A stretch of 64,000 nt of DNA from Bacillus sp. BHET2 (lineage in GTDB: Bacteria > Bacillota > Bacilli > Bacillales > Bacillaceae_B): assembly GCF_005938125.1 (NCBI RefSeq), contig NZ_VCQN01000005.1, forward strand, positions 1 to 64,000, in the 5' to 3' direction. Each line of letters opens with the position of its first letter. The first letter of the stretch is position 1. The notes under the pieces are model-generated. The model did no database searches and was not told the DNA's origin. It was given only the letters and a program-made list of their open reading frames with translations. Positions 12,369 through 23,075 of this stretch are shown piece after piece. The position numbers and the translations under genes are program-made.

Positions 12369-12595
12369 CATTTTATGAGAATGACAGGTTTCGTCATCAC
12401 AAGCCTCGGAAAAGATGATACAATACGAGAGATTGTACTTTTTAAGTGCGGGAAACTCGTTTACATTGGCTTTTTTCTGCTTGATTGTTGCTTTTCCACC
12501 TGTTCTCACAAGCATGGATACTGAATGGACAGCAATGATTATGAAAAGAGACTTTACATTTTACGTGAAACATATTAGTTGGGAGGAAAATAAGG

Positions 12596-13384
12596 GTGAA
12601 AAAGAGAATGATAGCCCTGATGGGAATCATTGGGCTAATGGCTATTCTATCAGGTTGTACAGATTATAATAAGCCGATTACATCTGATAGTAGTGGAATA
12701 TGGAATGAATATATTGTCTATCCTTTATCACAATTAATTACAATGGTTGCAGAATTCATGGGTGGATCTTATGGATTGTCGATCGTGATTGTTACATTGC
12801 TTATTCGTACAGCAATTCTGCCATTGATGATTAAGCAAACGAAAAATTCAAAAGCCATGCAGGCATTACAACCTGAAATGAAAAAAATGCGTGAAAAATA
12901 TAGCTCGAAAGATGCTCAAACACAGCAAAAGCTTCAACAAGAAACGATGGCTTTATTCCAAAGTCACGGGGTAAATCCATTAGCGGGTTGTTTCCCATTA
13001 ATCGTTCAAATGCCGATCTTGATTGGTTTCTACCATGCAATCGTCAGAACGCAGGAAATTAAAGCTCATAACTTCTTATGGTTCGATCTCGGGCAACCGG
13101 ATCCGTTCTATATCTTACCTTTAGTAGCAGGTTTAACAACGTTTATCCAACAAAAATTAATGATGGCTGGTACAGCGAATCAAAATCCGCAAATGGCGAT
13201 GATGCTTTATATCATGCCGGTCATGATCATCATATTTGCGATTAACTTCCCTGCAGCTCTATCCCTTTATTGGGTAGTCGGTAATCTATTTATGATTGCT
13301 CAGACATACTTCGTTAAAGGACCAGAGATCAAAGAAGCGCAAGCAGTTAAAGCTGGTGGGAATTCGGGAGGAAAGAAAAAGTGA
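12596..13384 (+). CDS. yidC: Membrane protein insertase YidC (SpoIIIJ type)
   Basis: 262 residues. A lipoprotein signal ends at LSGC (Cys21), followed by five membrane spans of the Oxa1/YidC fold. The conserved Arg near residue 73 lies in [12 protein letters not shown]; in this family it sits in the hydrophilic groove that receives nascent segments. A charged cytoplasmic hairpin (about 90-120) and a basic tail follow. Paralogue SpoIIIJ also supports sporulation. It starts with GTG after TTGGGAGGAAAATAAGG and overlaps jag by four bases. The 227 bases before it contain no other gene that I can support. Confidence 0.95.
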   Translation: MKKRMIALMGIIGLMAILSGCTDYNKPITSDSSGIWNEYIVYPLSQLITMVAEFMGGSYGLSIVIVTLLIRTAILPLMIKQTKNSKAMQALQPEMKKMREKYSSKDAQTQQKLQQETMALFQSHGVNPLAGCFPLIVQMPILIGFYHAIVRTQEIKAHNFLWFDLGQPDPFYILPLVAGLTTFIQQKLMMAGTANQNPQMAMMLYIMPVMIIIFAINFPAALSLYWVVGNLFMIAQTYFVKGPEIKEAQAVKAGGNSGGKKK

Positions 13385-13998
13385 GAGAAGTAGAAGCGAC
13401 TGGTCAAACGGTGGATGAAGCCATTGAATCAGCCTTGTCTCAACTGAATATCACCAAAGAAGAAGCAGAAATTGACGTCATTGATCAAGGTAAAAAAAGA
13501 TTTTTGGGTTTGTTTGGTGGAAAACCGGCAATCGTTCACGTGAAAAAAGCGATTGACCCGGTATATGAAGCGAAAGATTTTCTTTTATCTGTTGCTCATG
13601 AAATGGGAGTGGAAGCGACCATTGATGTGAAAAGAGATGGTAGAGATGTTGAGTTCAACATTTCCGGTGAAAAAATGGCTCTCTTAATTGGAAAAAGGGG
13701 CCAAACGTTGAATGCTCTTCAACATTTGGCCCAACTGATTGCAAATAGGGTGTCCGGTCAGTTCATTACCATTTTGTTAGATGCAGAGAACTATCGTGAA
13801 AGACGCAAGCAAACGTTATCAACTCTTGCTGATCGTTTAGCGGAGAAGGCATCACGTACGAATCGTCCAGTTTCCTTGGAACCGATGCCATCCTATGAAC
13901 GAAAAGTGATTCATTCGGCGTTAGTCAATTCGAAAAGTGTCGATACGCATTCAGAAGGTAGAGAACCAAATCGTTATATTGTCATAGCGCCAAAATAA
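13381..13998 (+). CDS. jag: Jag/KhpB RNA-binding protein
   Basis: 205 residues: an N-terminal Jag domain (about 1-50), a KH domain with [15 protein letters not shown] (about 105-120) and a C-terminal R3H domain ending NRYIVIAPK. KhpB partners KhpA as an RNA chaperone in Firmicutes and is linked to cell elongation. The GTG start overlaps the yidC stop (GTGA), so the two are translationally coupled. A weak hairpin terminator follows. Confidence 0.93.
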   Translation: MREVEATGQTVDEAIESALSQLNITKEEAEIDVIDQGKKRFLGLFGGKPAIVHVKKAIDPVYEAKDFLLSVAHEMGVEATIDVKRDGRDVEFNISGEKMALLIGKRGQTLNALQHLAQLIANRVSGQFITILLDAENYRERRKQTLSTLADRLAEKASRTNRPVSLEPMPSYERKVIHSALVNSKSVDTHSEGREPNRYIVIAPK

Positions 13999-14003
13999 TG
14001 GAA

Positions 14004-14034
14004 GACGATTCCTTTCCGGGGGATCGTTTTTTTA
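14004..14034 (+). terminator. Probable terminator after jag
   Basis: ACGATTCC and GGATCGT form a short imperfect hairpin followed by seven T residues. Confidence 0.6.
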
Positions 14035-14246
14035 TTTGGTTCGGCGGTTGCAATGAATGACGCAAGATTTGTAAGATTTTGTATAATAGAATATTTATCT
14101 GATATTTGGCAACATAAGCATATGAATTTGTTTAAAGGCAGATGTCCATACAGATCAAAACAGTCCCCCGATTCAGTGCTCTCGTTATTAAAACCACTTT
14201 CGTCAAATGCCCTCTTGTGGATTCTTATTTTCACCGCGGTTTATTG

Positions 14247-14303
14247 TTATTCACATGTGGATAAGTTAAAATAGTAATGATGAAGTGTTATCTGTGTGGA
14301 TAA
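14247..14303. other. DnaA boxes upstream of mnmE
   Basis: The 440-base gap between jag and mnmE holds TTATTCACA (14247-14255) directly abutting TGTGGATAA (14256-14264), making an 18-base near-palindrome, and another TGTGGATAA at 14295-14303. All three match the DnaA consensus. The rest of the gap shows no gene; a promoter for mnmE probably lies near 14340-14400. Confidence 0.7.
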
Positions 14304-14441
14304 CATTATTTGGTGACGAATAGAAGGTTTCCTTTCTTTAGTATTAAATAGGATTATGATATTCTAATAATTTGGGGAAACTTTGCTTTCTACTATACGT
14401 TTAATATAAATAGATATCAGCTAGTAAGAGAGGTGAATAAC

Positions 14442-15827
14442 ATGGAGTTTGATACAATAGCTGCCATTTCCACTCCAATGGGAGAAGGAGCGATTGCGAT
14501 CGTCCGATTAAGCGGGGATGAAGCCTTTGATATTGGTGATAAGGTCTTTAAAGGAATGAAGGGAATCTCGATGAAGGAATTTGCATCCCATACCATTCAT
14601 TATGGGAATATCATCGATCCAGACACCGATCAAGTGGTGGAAGAGGTCATGGTTTCTGTGATGAGGGGACCTAAGACGTTTACCCGTGAAGACATCATTG
14701 AGATTAACTGTCACGGTGGTCTCGTTTCAGTGAATAAAGTATTGCAGCTTGCATTGAAAAATGGAGCCAGACTTGCAGAACCAGGTGAATTCACGAAACG
14801 GGCTTTCCTGAACGGACGAATTGACCTTTCCCAGGCAGAAGCGGTGATGGATTTGATTCGGGCGAAAACGGATCGTGCCATGAATGTGGCCCTAAATCAA
14901 ATGGAAGGCCGGCTTTCCAATTTGATTCGCAAGCTTCGACAGGAAATCCTTGAAACGCTTGCTCATGTAGAAGTGAATATCGATTATCCAGAGTATGATG
15001 ATGTGGAAGAAATGACGCATAACGTACTGCTGGAAAAATCCAAGCGTGTCCGGGATGAAATTGACCATTTGGTTCGAACGTCAGAGCAGGGGAAAATTTT
15101 GCGGGAAGGTCTTTCAACGGTTATCATCGGCCGGCCAAACGTAGGGAAATCCTCTCTCTTAAATAGCCTTGTTCATGAAAATAAAGCGATCGTAACTGAT
15201 ATTCCCGGTACGACTCGTGATGTGATTGAGGAATATGTCAACGTAAGAGGCGTACCGTTACGTCTGGTTGATACGGCGGGGATTCGTGAAACGGAAGATA
15301 TCGTAGAACGGATCGGTGTCGAACGCTCGAGACAAGTACTGAAAGAAGCGGATTTAATTTTACTCGTACTCAATAATGCGGATGAATTAACGCATGAGGA
15401 TGAGCAATTGTTCGAAGCGGTGAAAGGGATGGATGTCATTGTCATCGTGAACAAAACGGACTTGCCTCAGAAGATTGATATAGATAAGGTAAGAAAGCTT
15501 GCAAAACATCATCAGCTTGTAACAACCGCTCTATTGGAGGACCAAGGGATCGACGAACTAGAAGAATCGATTTCATCTTTATTCTTCGCGGGGTCCATTG
15601 AGTCTGGTGATATGACGTATGTATCCAATAGTCGTCATATCGCTTTACTCAATCAAGCATCACTTGCGATCAATGAAGCGATCGATAGCGTAGAAATGGG
15701 AACACCGATTGATATCGCACAGATCGATTTGACCAGAACTTGGGAGCTATTAGGTGAGATCATCGGTGATAGTGTTCATGAAAGTCTGATTGATCAACTG
15801 TTTTCTCAATTCTGCTTAGGAAAATAA
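14442..15827 (+). CDS. mnmE: tRNA modification GTPase MnmE
   Basis: 461 residues. With MnmG it installs the carboxymethylaminomethyl group on uridine 34 of certain tRNAs. An N-terminal folate-binding domain (1-118) and a helical domain flank the G domain, which shows [23 protein letters not shown] and NKTD. It ends in the functional C-terminal motif FCLGK. The frame is open from a GTG nine bases upstream, but the ATG at 14442 after AGAGGTG gives the standard MEFDTIAAI start. It is the first gene of mnmE-mnmG-rsmG-noc. Confidence 0.97.
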   Translation: MEFDTIAAISTPMGEGAIAIVRLSGDEAFDIGDKVFKGMKGISMKEFASHTIHYGNIIDPDTDQVVEEVMVSVMRGPKTFTREDIIEINCHGGLVSVNKVLQLALKNGARLAEPGEFTKRAFLNGRIDLSQAEAVMDLIRAKTDRAMNVALNQMEGRLSNLIRKLRQEILETLAHVEVNIDYPEYDDVEEMTHNVLLEKSKRVRDEIDHLVRTSEQGKILREGLSTVIIGRPNVGKSSLLNSLVHENKAIVTDIPGTTRDVIEEYVNVRGVPLRLVDTAGIRETEDIVERIGVERSRQVLKEADLILLVLNNADELTHEDEQLFEAVKGMDVIVIVNKTDLPQKIDIDKVRKLAKHHQLVTTALLEDQGIDELEESISSLFFAGSIESGDMTYVSNSRHIALLNQASLAINEAIDSVEMGTPIDIAQIDLTRTWELLGEIIGDSVHESLIDQLFSQFCLGK

Positions 15828-15884
15828 ATACTATTATAAGTTGGAACCTAATCTTTAGGGTCTACAAGGAGGAAAATTCAAACC

Positions 15885-17777
15885 ATGCAATATGACGCAG
15901 GGCAATATGATGTCATTGTCATTGGTGCTGGCCATGCAGGTGTGGAAGCGGGACTTGCTTCGGCACGAATGGGAGCTAAAACGTTAATGGTCACCATTAA
16001 TTTAGATATGGTAGCCTTTATGCCATGTAATCCATCTGTCGGTGGACCGGCAAAAGGGATCGTTGTAAGAGAGATTGACGCCCTTGGTGGAGAAATGGGT
16101 CGTAATATAGATAAAACGCATATTCAAATGAGAATGTTGAATACAGGGAAAGGCCCTGCTGTACGTGCATTGCGCGCGCAGGCGGATAAATTCCTTTATC
16201 AGCATGAAATGAAGCGCACGATTGAAAATGAACCAAACATGACCTTGCTTCAAGGAATGGTAGAGGAACTGATCGTCGAGGATGATGAATGTAAAGGTGT
16301 CGTCACGATGACAGGAGCTGCGTATCGTGCGAAAACAGTGGTTATTACAACGGGTACTTTCCTTCGTGGTGAAATCATTTTAGGAGACCTGAAATATTCA
16401 AGCGGTCCCAATAACCAACAGCCATCCATCAGATTATCTGATCATTTACATGAACTGGGCTTTGATACGGTACGATTTAAAACAGGGACGCCACCTCGTG
16501 TAAATAGTTCGACCATTGATTATTCGAAAACAGAAATTCAACCGGGTGATGATGTTCCGCGTGCATTCAGTTATGAAACGACCCAATATATCACGGATCA
16601 ACTTCCATGCTGGCTGACGTATACGAATGAACTGACTCATCAATTAATTGATGACAATCTTCATCGGTCACCGATGTATTCTGGCATGATCAAAGGAACG
16701 GGACCTCGTTATTGTCCTTCTATCGAGGATAAGGTCGTCCGCTTCCACGACAAACCTCGACATCAAATCTTCTTGGAGCCGGAAGGCAGAAATACTCAAG
16801 AAGTGTATGTGCAAGGGTTATCAACGAGTCTGCCTGAAGATGTGCAGCAAAAAATCCTTCAAACCATCCCGGGACTTGAAGAAGTACAGATGATGCGCGC
16901 CGGTTATGCCATTGAGTATGATTCCATCGTTCCGACGCAATTATGGCCTACCCTTGAAACGAAAAAAATTAAAAACTTGTATACAGCTGGACAAATCAAC
17001 GGAACATCTGGTTATGAAGAAGCAGCAGGACAAGGGTTAATGGCAGGGATTAACGCTGCGTGCCGTTCGTTAGATAAAGATGAGGTTATCTTAAGCCGAT
17101 CTGATGCATATATCGGTGTTCTGATTGATGACCTTGTGACGAAAGGGACGAACGAACCATATCGTCTTCTGACTTCTCGTGCTGAATACCGCCTGTTGTT
17201 GCGTCATGACAATGCAGACCTTAGATTAACGGATACAGGTCATAAGATCGGACTCATTTCCGATGAGAGATTCGAGCGGTTTACGGCCAAGAAAGAAGCA
17301 ATTTTCACCGAGAAGAAGCGTCTTGAAGGAACCCGTATTAAGCCTACGGAAGAAACACAAGCCGTCATCCGCGAGGCGGGTGGAAGTGAGTTGAAAGACG
17401 GTATTTTAGCTGCAGATCTTCTGAAGCGTCCCGAGATGAATTATAGTCATATTAAATCACTTGTCCCGAGTGAGACAGAACTTGATCCCGACGTAGAGGA
17501 GCAGGTTGAAATCCAAGTGAAATATGAAGGCTATATTGAAAAGTCTCTTCAGCAGGTCGATAAAATGAAGAAGATGGAAAATAAGCGAATTCCTGAAAAC
17601 ATTGATTATAGCGCGATCAGCGGTATAGCATCTGAAGCAAGACAGAAATTAATCGAGGTCCAACCTCTTTCTATTGCACAGGCTTCTCGAATTGCAGGAG
17701 TGAATCCTGCAGACATCTCTATTTTACTTGTCTATATCGAGCAAGGGAAAATTGCAAAAGTATCAAGTGATCATTAG
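15885..17777 (+). CDS. mnmG: tRNA uridine modification enzyme MnmG (GidA)
   Basis: 630-residue FAD-dependent partner of MnmE. The Rossmann motif [12 protein letters not shown] lies at about residues 11-22, and the [12 protein letters not shown] loop is conserved. The C-terminal helical region that contacts MnmE and tRNA ends in [11 protein letters not shown]. It starts at ATG after AAGGAGGAAAA, 57 bases behind mnmE and 21 bases before rsmG. Confidence 0.97.
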   Translation: MQYDAGQYDVIVIGAGHAGVEAGLASARMGAKTLMVTINLDMVAFMPCNPSVGGPAKGIVVREIDALGGEMGRNIDKTHIQMRMLNTGKGPAVRALRAQADKFLYQHEMKRTIENEPNMTLLQGMVEELIVEDDECKGVVTMTGAAYRAKTVVITTGTFLRGEIILGDLKYSSGPNNQQPSIRLSDHLHELGFDTVRFKTGTPPRVNSSTIDYSKTEIQPGDDVPRAFSYETTQYITDQLPCWLTYTNELTHQLIDDNLHRSPMYSGMIKGTGPRYCPSIEDKVVRFHDKPRHQIFLEPEGRNTQEVYVQGLSTSLPEDVQQKILQTIPGLEEVQMMRAGYAIEYDSIVPTQLWPTLETKKIKNLYTAGQINGTSGYEEAAGQGLMAGINAACRSLDKDEVILSRSDAYIGVLIDDLVTKGTNEPYRLLTSRAEYRLLLRHDNADLRLTDTGHKIGLISDERFERFTAKKEAIFTEKKRLEGTRIKPTEETQAVIREAGGSELKDGILAADLLKRPEMNYSHIKSLVPSETELDPDVEEQVEIQVKYEGYIEKSLQQVDKMKKMENKRIPENIDYSAISGIASEARQKLIEVQPLSIAQASRIAGVNPADISILLVYIEQGKIAKVSSDH

Positions 17778-17798
17778 AGGTAAAGGAAGGATAATTTC

Positions 17799-18515
17799 AT
17801 GAATATAAACGAGTTCCAATCCATGCTTGAGGAGAAGGGGATTTCCCTTTCTTCCGGGCAATTAGATCAGTTTGAACGCTATTATGAATTGCTGGTTGAA
17901 TGGAATGAAAAAATGAACCTGACGGCCATTACTGACAAGGAAGATGTATATTTAAAGCATTTTTATGATTCGATCAGTGCAGCCTTCTATGTTGATTTTA
18001 CGCAAGTTCAATCCCTATGTGATGTCGGGGCAGGAGCAGGTTTTCCGAGTATCCCTCTTAAAATATGCTTCCCGCACTTACATATCTCAATCGTAGATTC
18101 TTTAAACAAACGCATTACGTTCCTAAATCATTTATCCGATGAGTTAGGCCTCCAACACACGAATTTCTATCATGATCGTGCCGAGACGTTTGGAAAAAAT
18201 AAGGCACATCGTGAAAAATATGATATGGTTACAGCAAGAGCTGTTGCAAGAATGTCTGTATTATGTGAATTATGCCTGCCCCTGGTTAAAAAGGGTGGAT
18301 ACTTTGTAGCTATGAAGGCGTCGAATGTAAATGAAGAGCTGACAAACGCGAAAAAGGCCATCGGAATGCTGGGTGGACAAACAGATAAGATGTATTCTTT
18401 CATTCTTCCTGAAGAAGAAAGCGAACGGAATATCGTGAAAATCAATAAAGTGAAAGAAACGCCTAACAAGTATCCCAGAAAACCTGGGACACCCAATAAA
18501 TTACCATTAGAATAG
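17799..18515 (+). CDS. rsmG: 16S rRNA (guanine527-N7) methyltransferase RsmG
   Basis: 238 residues. The Rossmann-type methyltransferase shows the SAM site [16 protein letters not shown] (about residues 70-85) and [10 protein letters not shown] further on. It methylates G527 in the 530 loop; loss gives low-level streptomycin resistance in B. subtilis. It starts at ATG after AAAGGAAGGATAA. The 116-base gap to noc contains a TCCTGCC/GGCAGGA inverted repeat without a T-run. Confidence 0.96.
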   Translation: MNINEFQSMLEEKGISLSSGQLDQFERYYELLVEWNEKMNLTAITDKEDVYLKHFYDSISAAFYVDFTQVQSLCDVGAGAGFPSIPLKICFPHLHISIVDSLNKRITFLNHLSDELGLQHTNFYHDRAETFGKNKAHREKYDMVTARAVARMSVLCELCLPLVKKGGYFVAMKASNVNEELTNAKKAIGMLGGQTDKMYSFILPEEESERNIVKINKVKETPNKYPRKPGTPNKLPLE

Positions 18516-18631
18516 TATGAAGAGCCCTCCTGCCTTTTTAGGCTTCCATCAACGGTTCGATCAGCAGGCAGGAACTTGTCATATTTTAGAGAATATTAAT
18601 AAAGGGAGTTTCTTAAAGGTGGTGTAGGAAG

Positions 18632-19501
18632 ATGAAGCATCCTTTCTCTCGTTTTTTTGGCCTAGGTGAAAAGGAGCAAGATGTTGAATCTGAAGAGTCA
18701 AATGTAAATGTAGTGGAAGAAGATCGAGATGAAGTGAGAAAGATTCCGGTTTCACAAATCATTCCTAATCGATTTCAACCAAGAACTGTGTTTAATGATG
18801 AAAAGATAGAAGAGTTATCGAGAACGATTCATACTCATGGTATTATTCAACCAATCGTGGTTAGACAATACGATGATGATCAGTTTGAAATCATTGCAGG
18901 AGAACGCCGTTACAGAGCTGTTCAAAAGCTTGGCTGGGAAACCGTTCCGGCAATTGTAAAGAATCTCAATGATACAGAGACAGCTTCTGTCGCATTAATT
19001 GAGAACTTACAAAGAGAAGAACTCTCTCCTATAGAAGAAGCAATCGCATATGGAAAACTGTTAGAATTACATGATCTAACTCAAGAAGCCCTTGCTCAAC
19101 GCTTAGGAAAAGGACAATCGACTGTGGCGAACAAGCTTCGTCTCCTAAAGCTTCCAGAAGAAATTCAATCAGCCTTATTAGATAAACTGATAACAGAACG
19201 TCACGCCAGGGCTTTGATTCCACTGAAGAATTCGGAGAAACAGATTCAGCTTCTTCAAGAAATCATTGAAAAGAGCTTAAATGTCAAACAAACCGAAGAC
19301 CGGGTTGTGAAAATGCAAGAAGGAACAACTCAGAAGCCAAAGCCTAAACGTAAAGCTTTCAGCAAGGATATGAGAATTGCAGTGAATACCATTCGACAAT
19401 CCTTGTCCATGGTCTCAGATAGTGGAATCAATCTGGACTCTGAAGAAGAAGAGCACGAGGAATTCTATCAATTCACCATTCGTATCCCTAAAAAAAAATA
19501 G
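18632..19501 (+). CDS. noc: Nucleoid occlusion protein Noc
   Basis: 289 residues, ParB family. The first ten residues ([10 protein letters not shown]) form the amphipathic membrane-targeting helix of Noc, which distinguishes it from Spo0J. The CTPase segment contains [12 protein letters not shown] and [10 protein letters not shown], followed by the helix-turn-helix [18 protein letters not shown]. Noc binds its own sites, blocks FtsZ assembly over the nucleoid and arose by duplication of ParB; its gene lies one gene upstream of soj. It ends at a strong terminator. Confidence 0.95.
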   Translation: MKHPFSRFFGLGEKEQDVESEESNVNVVEEDRDEVRKIPVSQIIPNRFQPRTVFNDEKIEELSRTIHTHGIIQPIVVRQYDDDQFEIIAGERRYRAVQKLGWETVPAIVKNLNDTETASVALIENLQREELSPIEEAIAYGKLLELHDLTQEALAQRLGKGQSTVANKLRLLKLPEEIQSALLDKLITERHARALIPLKNSEKQIQLLQEIIEKSLNVKQTEDRVVKMQEGTTQKPKPKRKAFSKDMRIAVNTIRQSLSMVSDSGINLDSEEEEHEEFYQFTIRIPKKK

Positions 19502-19512
19502 ATTCGTAGACT

Positions 19513-19553
19513 AAAAGTGAGAAACAGATTGGAATGGTTTCTCACTTTTTTTG
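19513..19553 (+). terminator. noc terminator
   Basis: AAAAGTGAGAAAC pairs with GTTTCTCACTTTT, followed by more T residues. Confidence 0.9.
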
Positions 19554-19723
19554 CTATGATCGTACCGTTCCTTGAGGGATGAATCATGGGTAATTTCCTA
19601 TTTATGGAGATACCTCTCTTTTTTGAAAAATTGACAGACAAATTTTCTGGAATTTTGATAGAATAGAAGAATACTGTAAAAAAATATAGTCAATTATAGG
19701 AAGTCAAAAGGTAGGTGACAACC

Positions 19724-20485
19724 TTGGGCAGAATAGTAGCCGTAACAAACCAAAAAGGCGGAGTGGGAAAGACCACGACATCCGTGAATTTGGGGGCTTG
19801 TTTAGCTTATATAGGGGAAAAAGTTTTACTTGTAGATATCGATCCTCAAGGAAACGCAACGAGTGGTGTAGGTGTGGAAAAAGGTGATGTCCAACAGTGC
19901 ATATACGATGTATTAGTGGATGATGTAGATGTAAGAGAAACGATTAAACAATCGAAAGTAGAGAACCTGTCGGTTATACCTGCGACCATATCATTGGCCG
20001 GTGCAGAAATTGAATTGGTCCCGACCATATCCCGGGAAGTGCGTCTGAAGAAAGCGTTGGAAAAGGTAAAAGATGAATTTGATTATATTATTATTGATTG
20101 TCCGCCTTCATTAGGACTACTGACCATCAATGCGTTAACAGCTTCGGATGCTGTCGTGATTCCTGTCCAGTGCGAATATTATGCTCTTGAAGGATTAAGT
20201 CAACTACTTAGCACAGTCCGTTTAGTGCAGAAACATCTGAATCATGATCTGATGATCGATGGTGTGTTGTTGACGATGCTTGATGCCAGAACCAATCTCG
20301 GAATCCAAGTCATTGAAGAGGTTAAAAAATATTTTCAAGATAAAGTGTATCGCACGATTATTCCACGTAACGTTCGTTTAAGTGAAGCGCCCAGTCATGG
20401 TGAACCGATTATAATCTATGATGCTAAATCCAGGGGAGCGGAAGTTTATTTAGAACTAGCAAAGGAAGTGGTGGCGAATGGCTAA
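19724..20485 (+). CDS. soj: Chromosome-partitioning ATPase Soj (ParA)
   Basis: 253 residues, the same length as Soj of B. subtilis. The deviant Walker A motif is KGGVGKTT near residue 10, and the Walker B region is IIDCPPSLG. It regulates DnaA and, with Spo0J, origin segregation. The frame is open from a GTG at 19715, but the TTG at 19724 gives the family start MGRIVAVTNQKGG and sits seven bases after GGTAGGTGA. Its last eight bases overlap spo0J. A possible promoter with TTGACA near 19632 precedes it, but its -10 spacing is poor. Confidence 0.96.
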   Translation: MGRIVAVTNQKGGVGKTTTSVNLGACLAYIGEKVLLVDIDPQGNATSGVGVEKGDVQQCIYDVLVDDVDVRETIKQSKVENLSVIPATISLAGAEIELVPTISREVRLKKALEKVKDEFDYIIIDCPPSLGLLTINALTASDAVVIPVQCEYYALEGLSQLLSTVRLVQKHLNHDLMIDGVLLTMLDARTNLGIQVIEEVKKYFQDKVYRTIIPRNVRLSEAPSHGEPIIIYDAKSRGAEVYLELAKEVVANG

Positions 20486-21317
20486 GGGGTTAGGAAAGGG
20501 CCTTAATGCTCTCTTTACCAATATCCAAACACCTCAAAATGAAGAGTCGGTTCAAGAAGTTAGCTTGAAAGAGATACGACCGAATCCATATCAGCCACGT
20601 AAAATTTTCGAGCCACAAGCGATTGAAGAGTTAAAAGAATCGATTCTAGAACATGGAATCCTTCAACCAATCATTGTTCGTAAATCGATAAAAGGGTATG
20701 AGATTGTTGTAGGGGAACGACGTTTTCGTGCAGCAAAAGCGGCCAAATTAGAAGCGGTTCCCGTCGTGGTTCGGGAATTGAATGAGCAACAAATGATGGA
20801 ACTTGCTGTTTTAGAAAACCTTCAACGGGAAGATCTTACACCGATTGAAGAAGGTGCTGCTTATCAAATGCTGATGGATAAGCTAAAGCTTACTCAAGAG
20901 GAGTTAGCGAAGAGATTAGGAAAGAGCAGACCTCATATCGCCAACCATATTCGTTTACTTTCCCTTCCTGCACCCGTTCAGGAGCTGATTTCGGAAGGTA
21001 AGCTATCGATGGGACATGGACGTGCACTCCTTGGATTGAAAAACAAAAAGAATCTGTCACAAGTCGTAAATCGTATTCTGAAAGAGTCGTTAAACGTCCG
21101 CCAACTTGAAAAAATCATTCAAGAACTGAATGAAAATGTTCCACGTGAAACAAAAAAGACACAGCGGAAAGATGTCTTTATTCAGGAACAGGAATCCCTT
21201 CTGCGCGACCGCTTTGGGACAACGGTCACCATTAAGCAATCAAAGAAAAAAGGGAAAATCGAGCTGGAATTTTTCTCGAAGGAAGACTTAGACCGCATTT
21301 TAGAGTTGCTTCAGTAA
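20478..21317 (+). CDS. spo0J: Stage 0 sporulation protein Spo0J (ParB)
   Basis: 279 residues: the N-terminal Soj-activating peptide MAKGLGKGLNALF, the CTP-binding ParB core with GERRFRAAKAA and ENLQREDLTP, a helix-turn-helix LGKSRPHIANHIRLLSLP, and a C-terminal dimer domain. It loads on parS, slides as a CTP clamp and recruits SMC to origins. The start overlaps soj, so the pair is coupled. The gene itself carries a parS site at 21137-21152, as in B. subtilis. Confidence 0.97.
   Translation: MAKGLGKGLNALFTNIQTPQNEESVQEVSLKEIRPNPYQPRKIFEPQAIEELKESILEHGILQPIIVRKSIKGYEIVVGERRFRAAKAAKLEAVPVVVRELNEQQMMELAVLENLQREDLTPIEEGAAYQMLMDKLKLTQEELAKRLGKSRPHIANHIRLLSLPAPVQELISEGKLSMGHGRALLGLKNKKNLSQVVNRILKESLNVRQLEKIIQELNENVPRETKKTQRKDVFIQEQESLLRDRFGTTVTIKQSKKKGKIELEFFSKEDLDRILELLQ
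21137..21152. other. parS site within spo0J
   Basis: TGTTCCACGTGAAACA, 15 of 16 bases matching the TGTTTCACGTGAAACA palindrome. The spo0J gene of B. subtilis holds a site in the same place. Confidence 0.9.
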
Positions 21318-21343
21318 GTCGAGAAAGAAGACTCGTTTTCAAA

Positions 21344-21407
21344 AGGACTGATTTTAAAGGGATGAGAAGTCTATGCCCTTTCAGAGTCAGTCCTCTTCCT
21401 TTTTTTA
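21344..21407 (+). terminator. spo0J terminator
   Basis: A long imperfect hairpin, AGGACTGA...AAAGGG with CCCTTT...TCAGTCCT, is followed by CTTCCTTTTTTT. Confidence 0.8.
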
Positions 21408-21464
21408 TTATGAAGATCGTGAACAAATAATAGACAATATCAAAAGAAAGATAAGGGGAACGTC

Positions 21465-22178
21465 ATGGTACTTTTCGGAACGCTAGTTAATGGAGTATGT
21501 ATTATTATTGGAACACTCATAGGCAAGCTTCTTCACCGTATCCCTGAAGATATGAAGGGAACCGTCATGAAGGCGATTGGTTTAGCGGTTATTGTTCTTG
21601 GTCTACAGATGGGGTTCAAAAGTGAAAACTTCCTCATTGTTATCATTAGCTTGGCCCTTGGCGCTGCTTGGGGAGAGTGGATGAATCTTGAGGACAAGTT
21701 GAACTCATTGGGGGCTTGGCTTGAAAAGAAGCTAGGCAGTAAAAAAGAAACGTCCATTTCCCAAGGGTTTGTAACGGCTACTCTTATTTTTGTGATTGGA
21801 GCGATGGCCGTTATTGGTGCGTTGGATAGTGGTATCAGGGGAGATCATGATGTTTTATTGACCAAATCTATCATTGATGGATTCACCTCTCTGATTCTAA
21901 CGACAACCTTAGGCATCGGCGTTATTTTCTCAGCCATACCTGTTGTCCTTTACCAGGGATTCATTGCATTATTTGCTACCCAGATTCATCAATGGGTTCC
22001 AAAGGAGCTGATGGACGCCTACATAGTGGAGATGACTTCAACCGGCGGGATCATGATTTTTGCGATTGGACTCAACCTCCTAGGTGTAACGAAAATAAGA
22101 GTCGCTAATTTACTCCCAGGCATCATCGTGGTGGGAATGGTTGTCGGAATCATACACGCATACAAGATTTACATATGA
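21465..22178 (+). CDS. DUF554 family membrane protein
   Basis: 237 residues with about seven hydrophobic segments and little soluble sequence. The start MVLFGTLVNGVCIIIGTLIG and the segment GAMAVIGALDSG are those of the DUF554 family (YdfK of B. subtilis, YqgA of E. coli). The function is unknown; a transport role is only suggested by topology. The ATG follows AAGGGGAACGTC. It stands alone between spo0J and a convergent yyaC, sharing one terminator. Confidence 0.85.
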   Translation: MVLFGTLVNGVCIIIGTLIGKLLHRIPEDMKGTVMKAIGLAVIVLGLQMGFKSENFLIVIISLALGAAWGEWMNLEDKLNSLGAWLEKKLGSKKETSISQGFVTATLIFVIGAMAVIGALDSGIRGDHDVLLTKSIIDGFTSLILTTTLGIGVIFSAIPVVLYQGFIALFATQIHQWVPKELMDAYIVEMTSTGGIMIFAIGLNLLGVTKIRVANLLPGIIVVGMVVGIIHAYKIYI

Positions 22179-22185
22179 AAAATGG

Positions 22186-22231
22186 CAATAAAGAAGGGAG
22201 ATGACACTAGCGTCATCTCCCTTCTTTATTG
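22186..22231. terminator. Bidirectional terminator between DUF554 gene and yyaC
   Basis: An almost perfect 20-base stem, CAATAAAGAAGGGAGATGAC with its complement, across a six-base loop. Flanking A and T runs let it serve both convergent genes; its right arm overlaps the last codons of yyaC. Confidence 0.9.
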
Positions 22232-22846
22232 CTGTAATTCTTCTCGCCATTTTTCGATACTAACGGCATTTCGATGTTCGACCGAATCGCCGGCAAGTAT
22301 TATGGCTTCAGCAATCGTCTTAGCCATTTTCATTACAAGGTTTAAACGAGTATTTTGCAAAACAAAGAATTCCATAAACCCACTGACATTTACGATTCCT
22401 GTCAGATGAATCTCACCAACCTCAGGTAACTCTTTATTTACTCCGGCACCTGGCTTTAGCGGACCATGGCATAACTGTATGGCCCCAACGCTTTTCAATC
22501 GTCCGAGACAGGCATCCACACCGATGATAAATGGATTAATATGTTTAGACGCTATTTGACTGAGCTTTTCCTCAAGATTGACAGCGTGAATCGGTTCATC
22601 CAACGTCCCGTATACGTGAAAGGGTTTAATGTCTCGTTCCTCTAGTAAGCTCCCAACCAAAGGACCTAATGAATCTCCTGTGGAGCGGTCTGTACCAATA
22701 CATACAAACACAATGGGTCTTGTACGATAGTAAGTCGGAAGCATCGACGACAATTGAAAGGAAAGATCCTGTGCCGCTCGCTCTTCCTGGTAAAGGATTC
22801 TATAGGGTTCAGGTCTCCGTTCGAATAGTCCTTTTTTTAGATTCAT
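22226..22846 (-). CDS. yyaC: Spore protease YyaC
   Basis: 206 residues. The core VCIGTDRSTGDSLGPLVG followed by VYGTLDEPIHAVNL is the hallmark of the YyaC family, related to the germination protease GPR and hydrogenase-maturation peptidases. Family members are found in spore formers. GTG at 22855 is in frame, but the ATG at 22846 lies eight bases after AAAAGGAG and gives MNLKKGLFERR. It is transcribed against the direction of replication, unlike its neighbours. Confidence 0.9.
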   Translation of the reverse strand: MNLKKGLFERRPEPYRILYQEERAAQDLSFQLSSMLPTYYRTRPIVFVCIGTDRSTGDSLGPLVGSLLEERDIKPFHVYGTLDEPIHAVNLEEKLSQIASKHINPFIIGVDACLGRLKSVGAIQLCHGPLKPGAGVNKELPEVGEIHLTGIVNVSGFMEFFVLQNTRLNLVMKMAKTIAEAIILAGDSVEHRNAVSIEKWREELQQ

Positions 22847-23075
22847 TGCTTCCACTCCTTTTGAAGGATGATCGGGACTGACCGAGCTGTCTCCGCTTTT
22901 CTTATTATTCAGTATACGGACGCTTTCTTTTTTTCATACATAATATGGCTGGTTTTTTCATAAAATAAAAATTTTCTAAAACTTATTCTAATATGAGGTT
23001 ATATCTACACAAGTAGAGGGAAAGTTGATAAAATAAGGAATACTTCTTGTTGAATGATAAGTGGAGGTTCGGTAA

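Noticed and set aside
12557-12572. parS-like CATTTTACGTGAAACA upstream of yidC
   Set aside because: Three of 16 positions differ, including one inside the central symmetric core; known functional parS sites rarely carry more than two mismatches.
12415-12669. 84-residue open frame between rnpA and yidC
   Set aside because: It runs into yidC in another frame, lacks a ribosome-binding site, and has no recognisable protein features.
14264-14284. DnaA-trio-like run (TAG TAA TGA TGA) after the boxes upstream of mnmE
   Set aside because: It lies on the wrong strand relative to the adjoining TTATTCACA box and lacks the GC-rich link seen at oriC.
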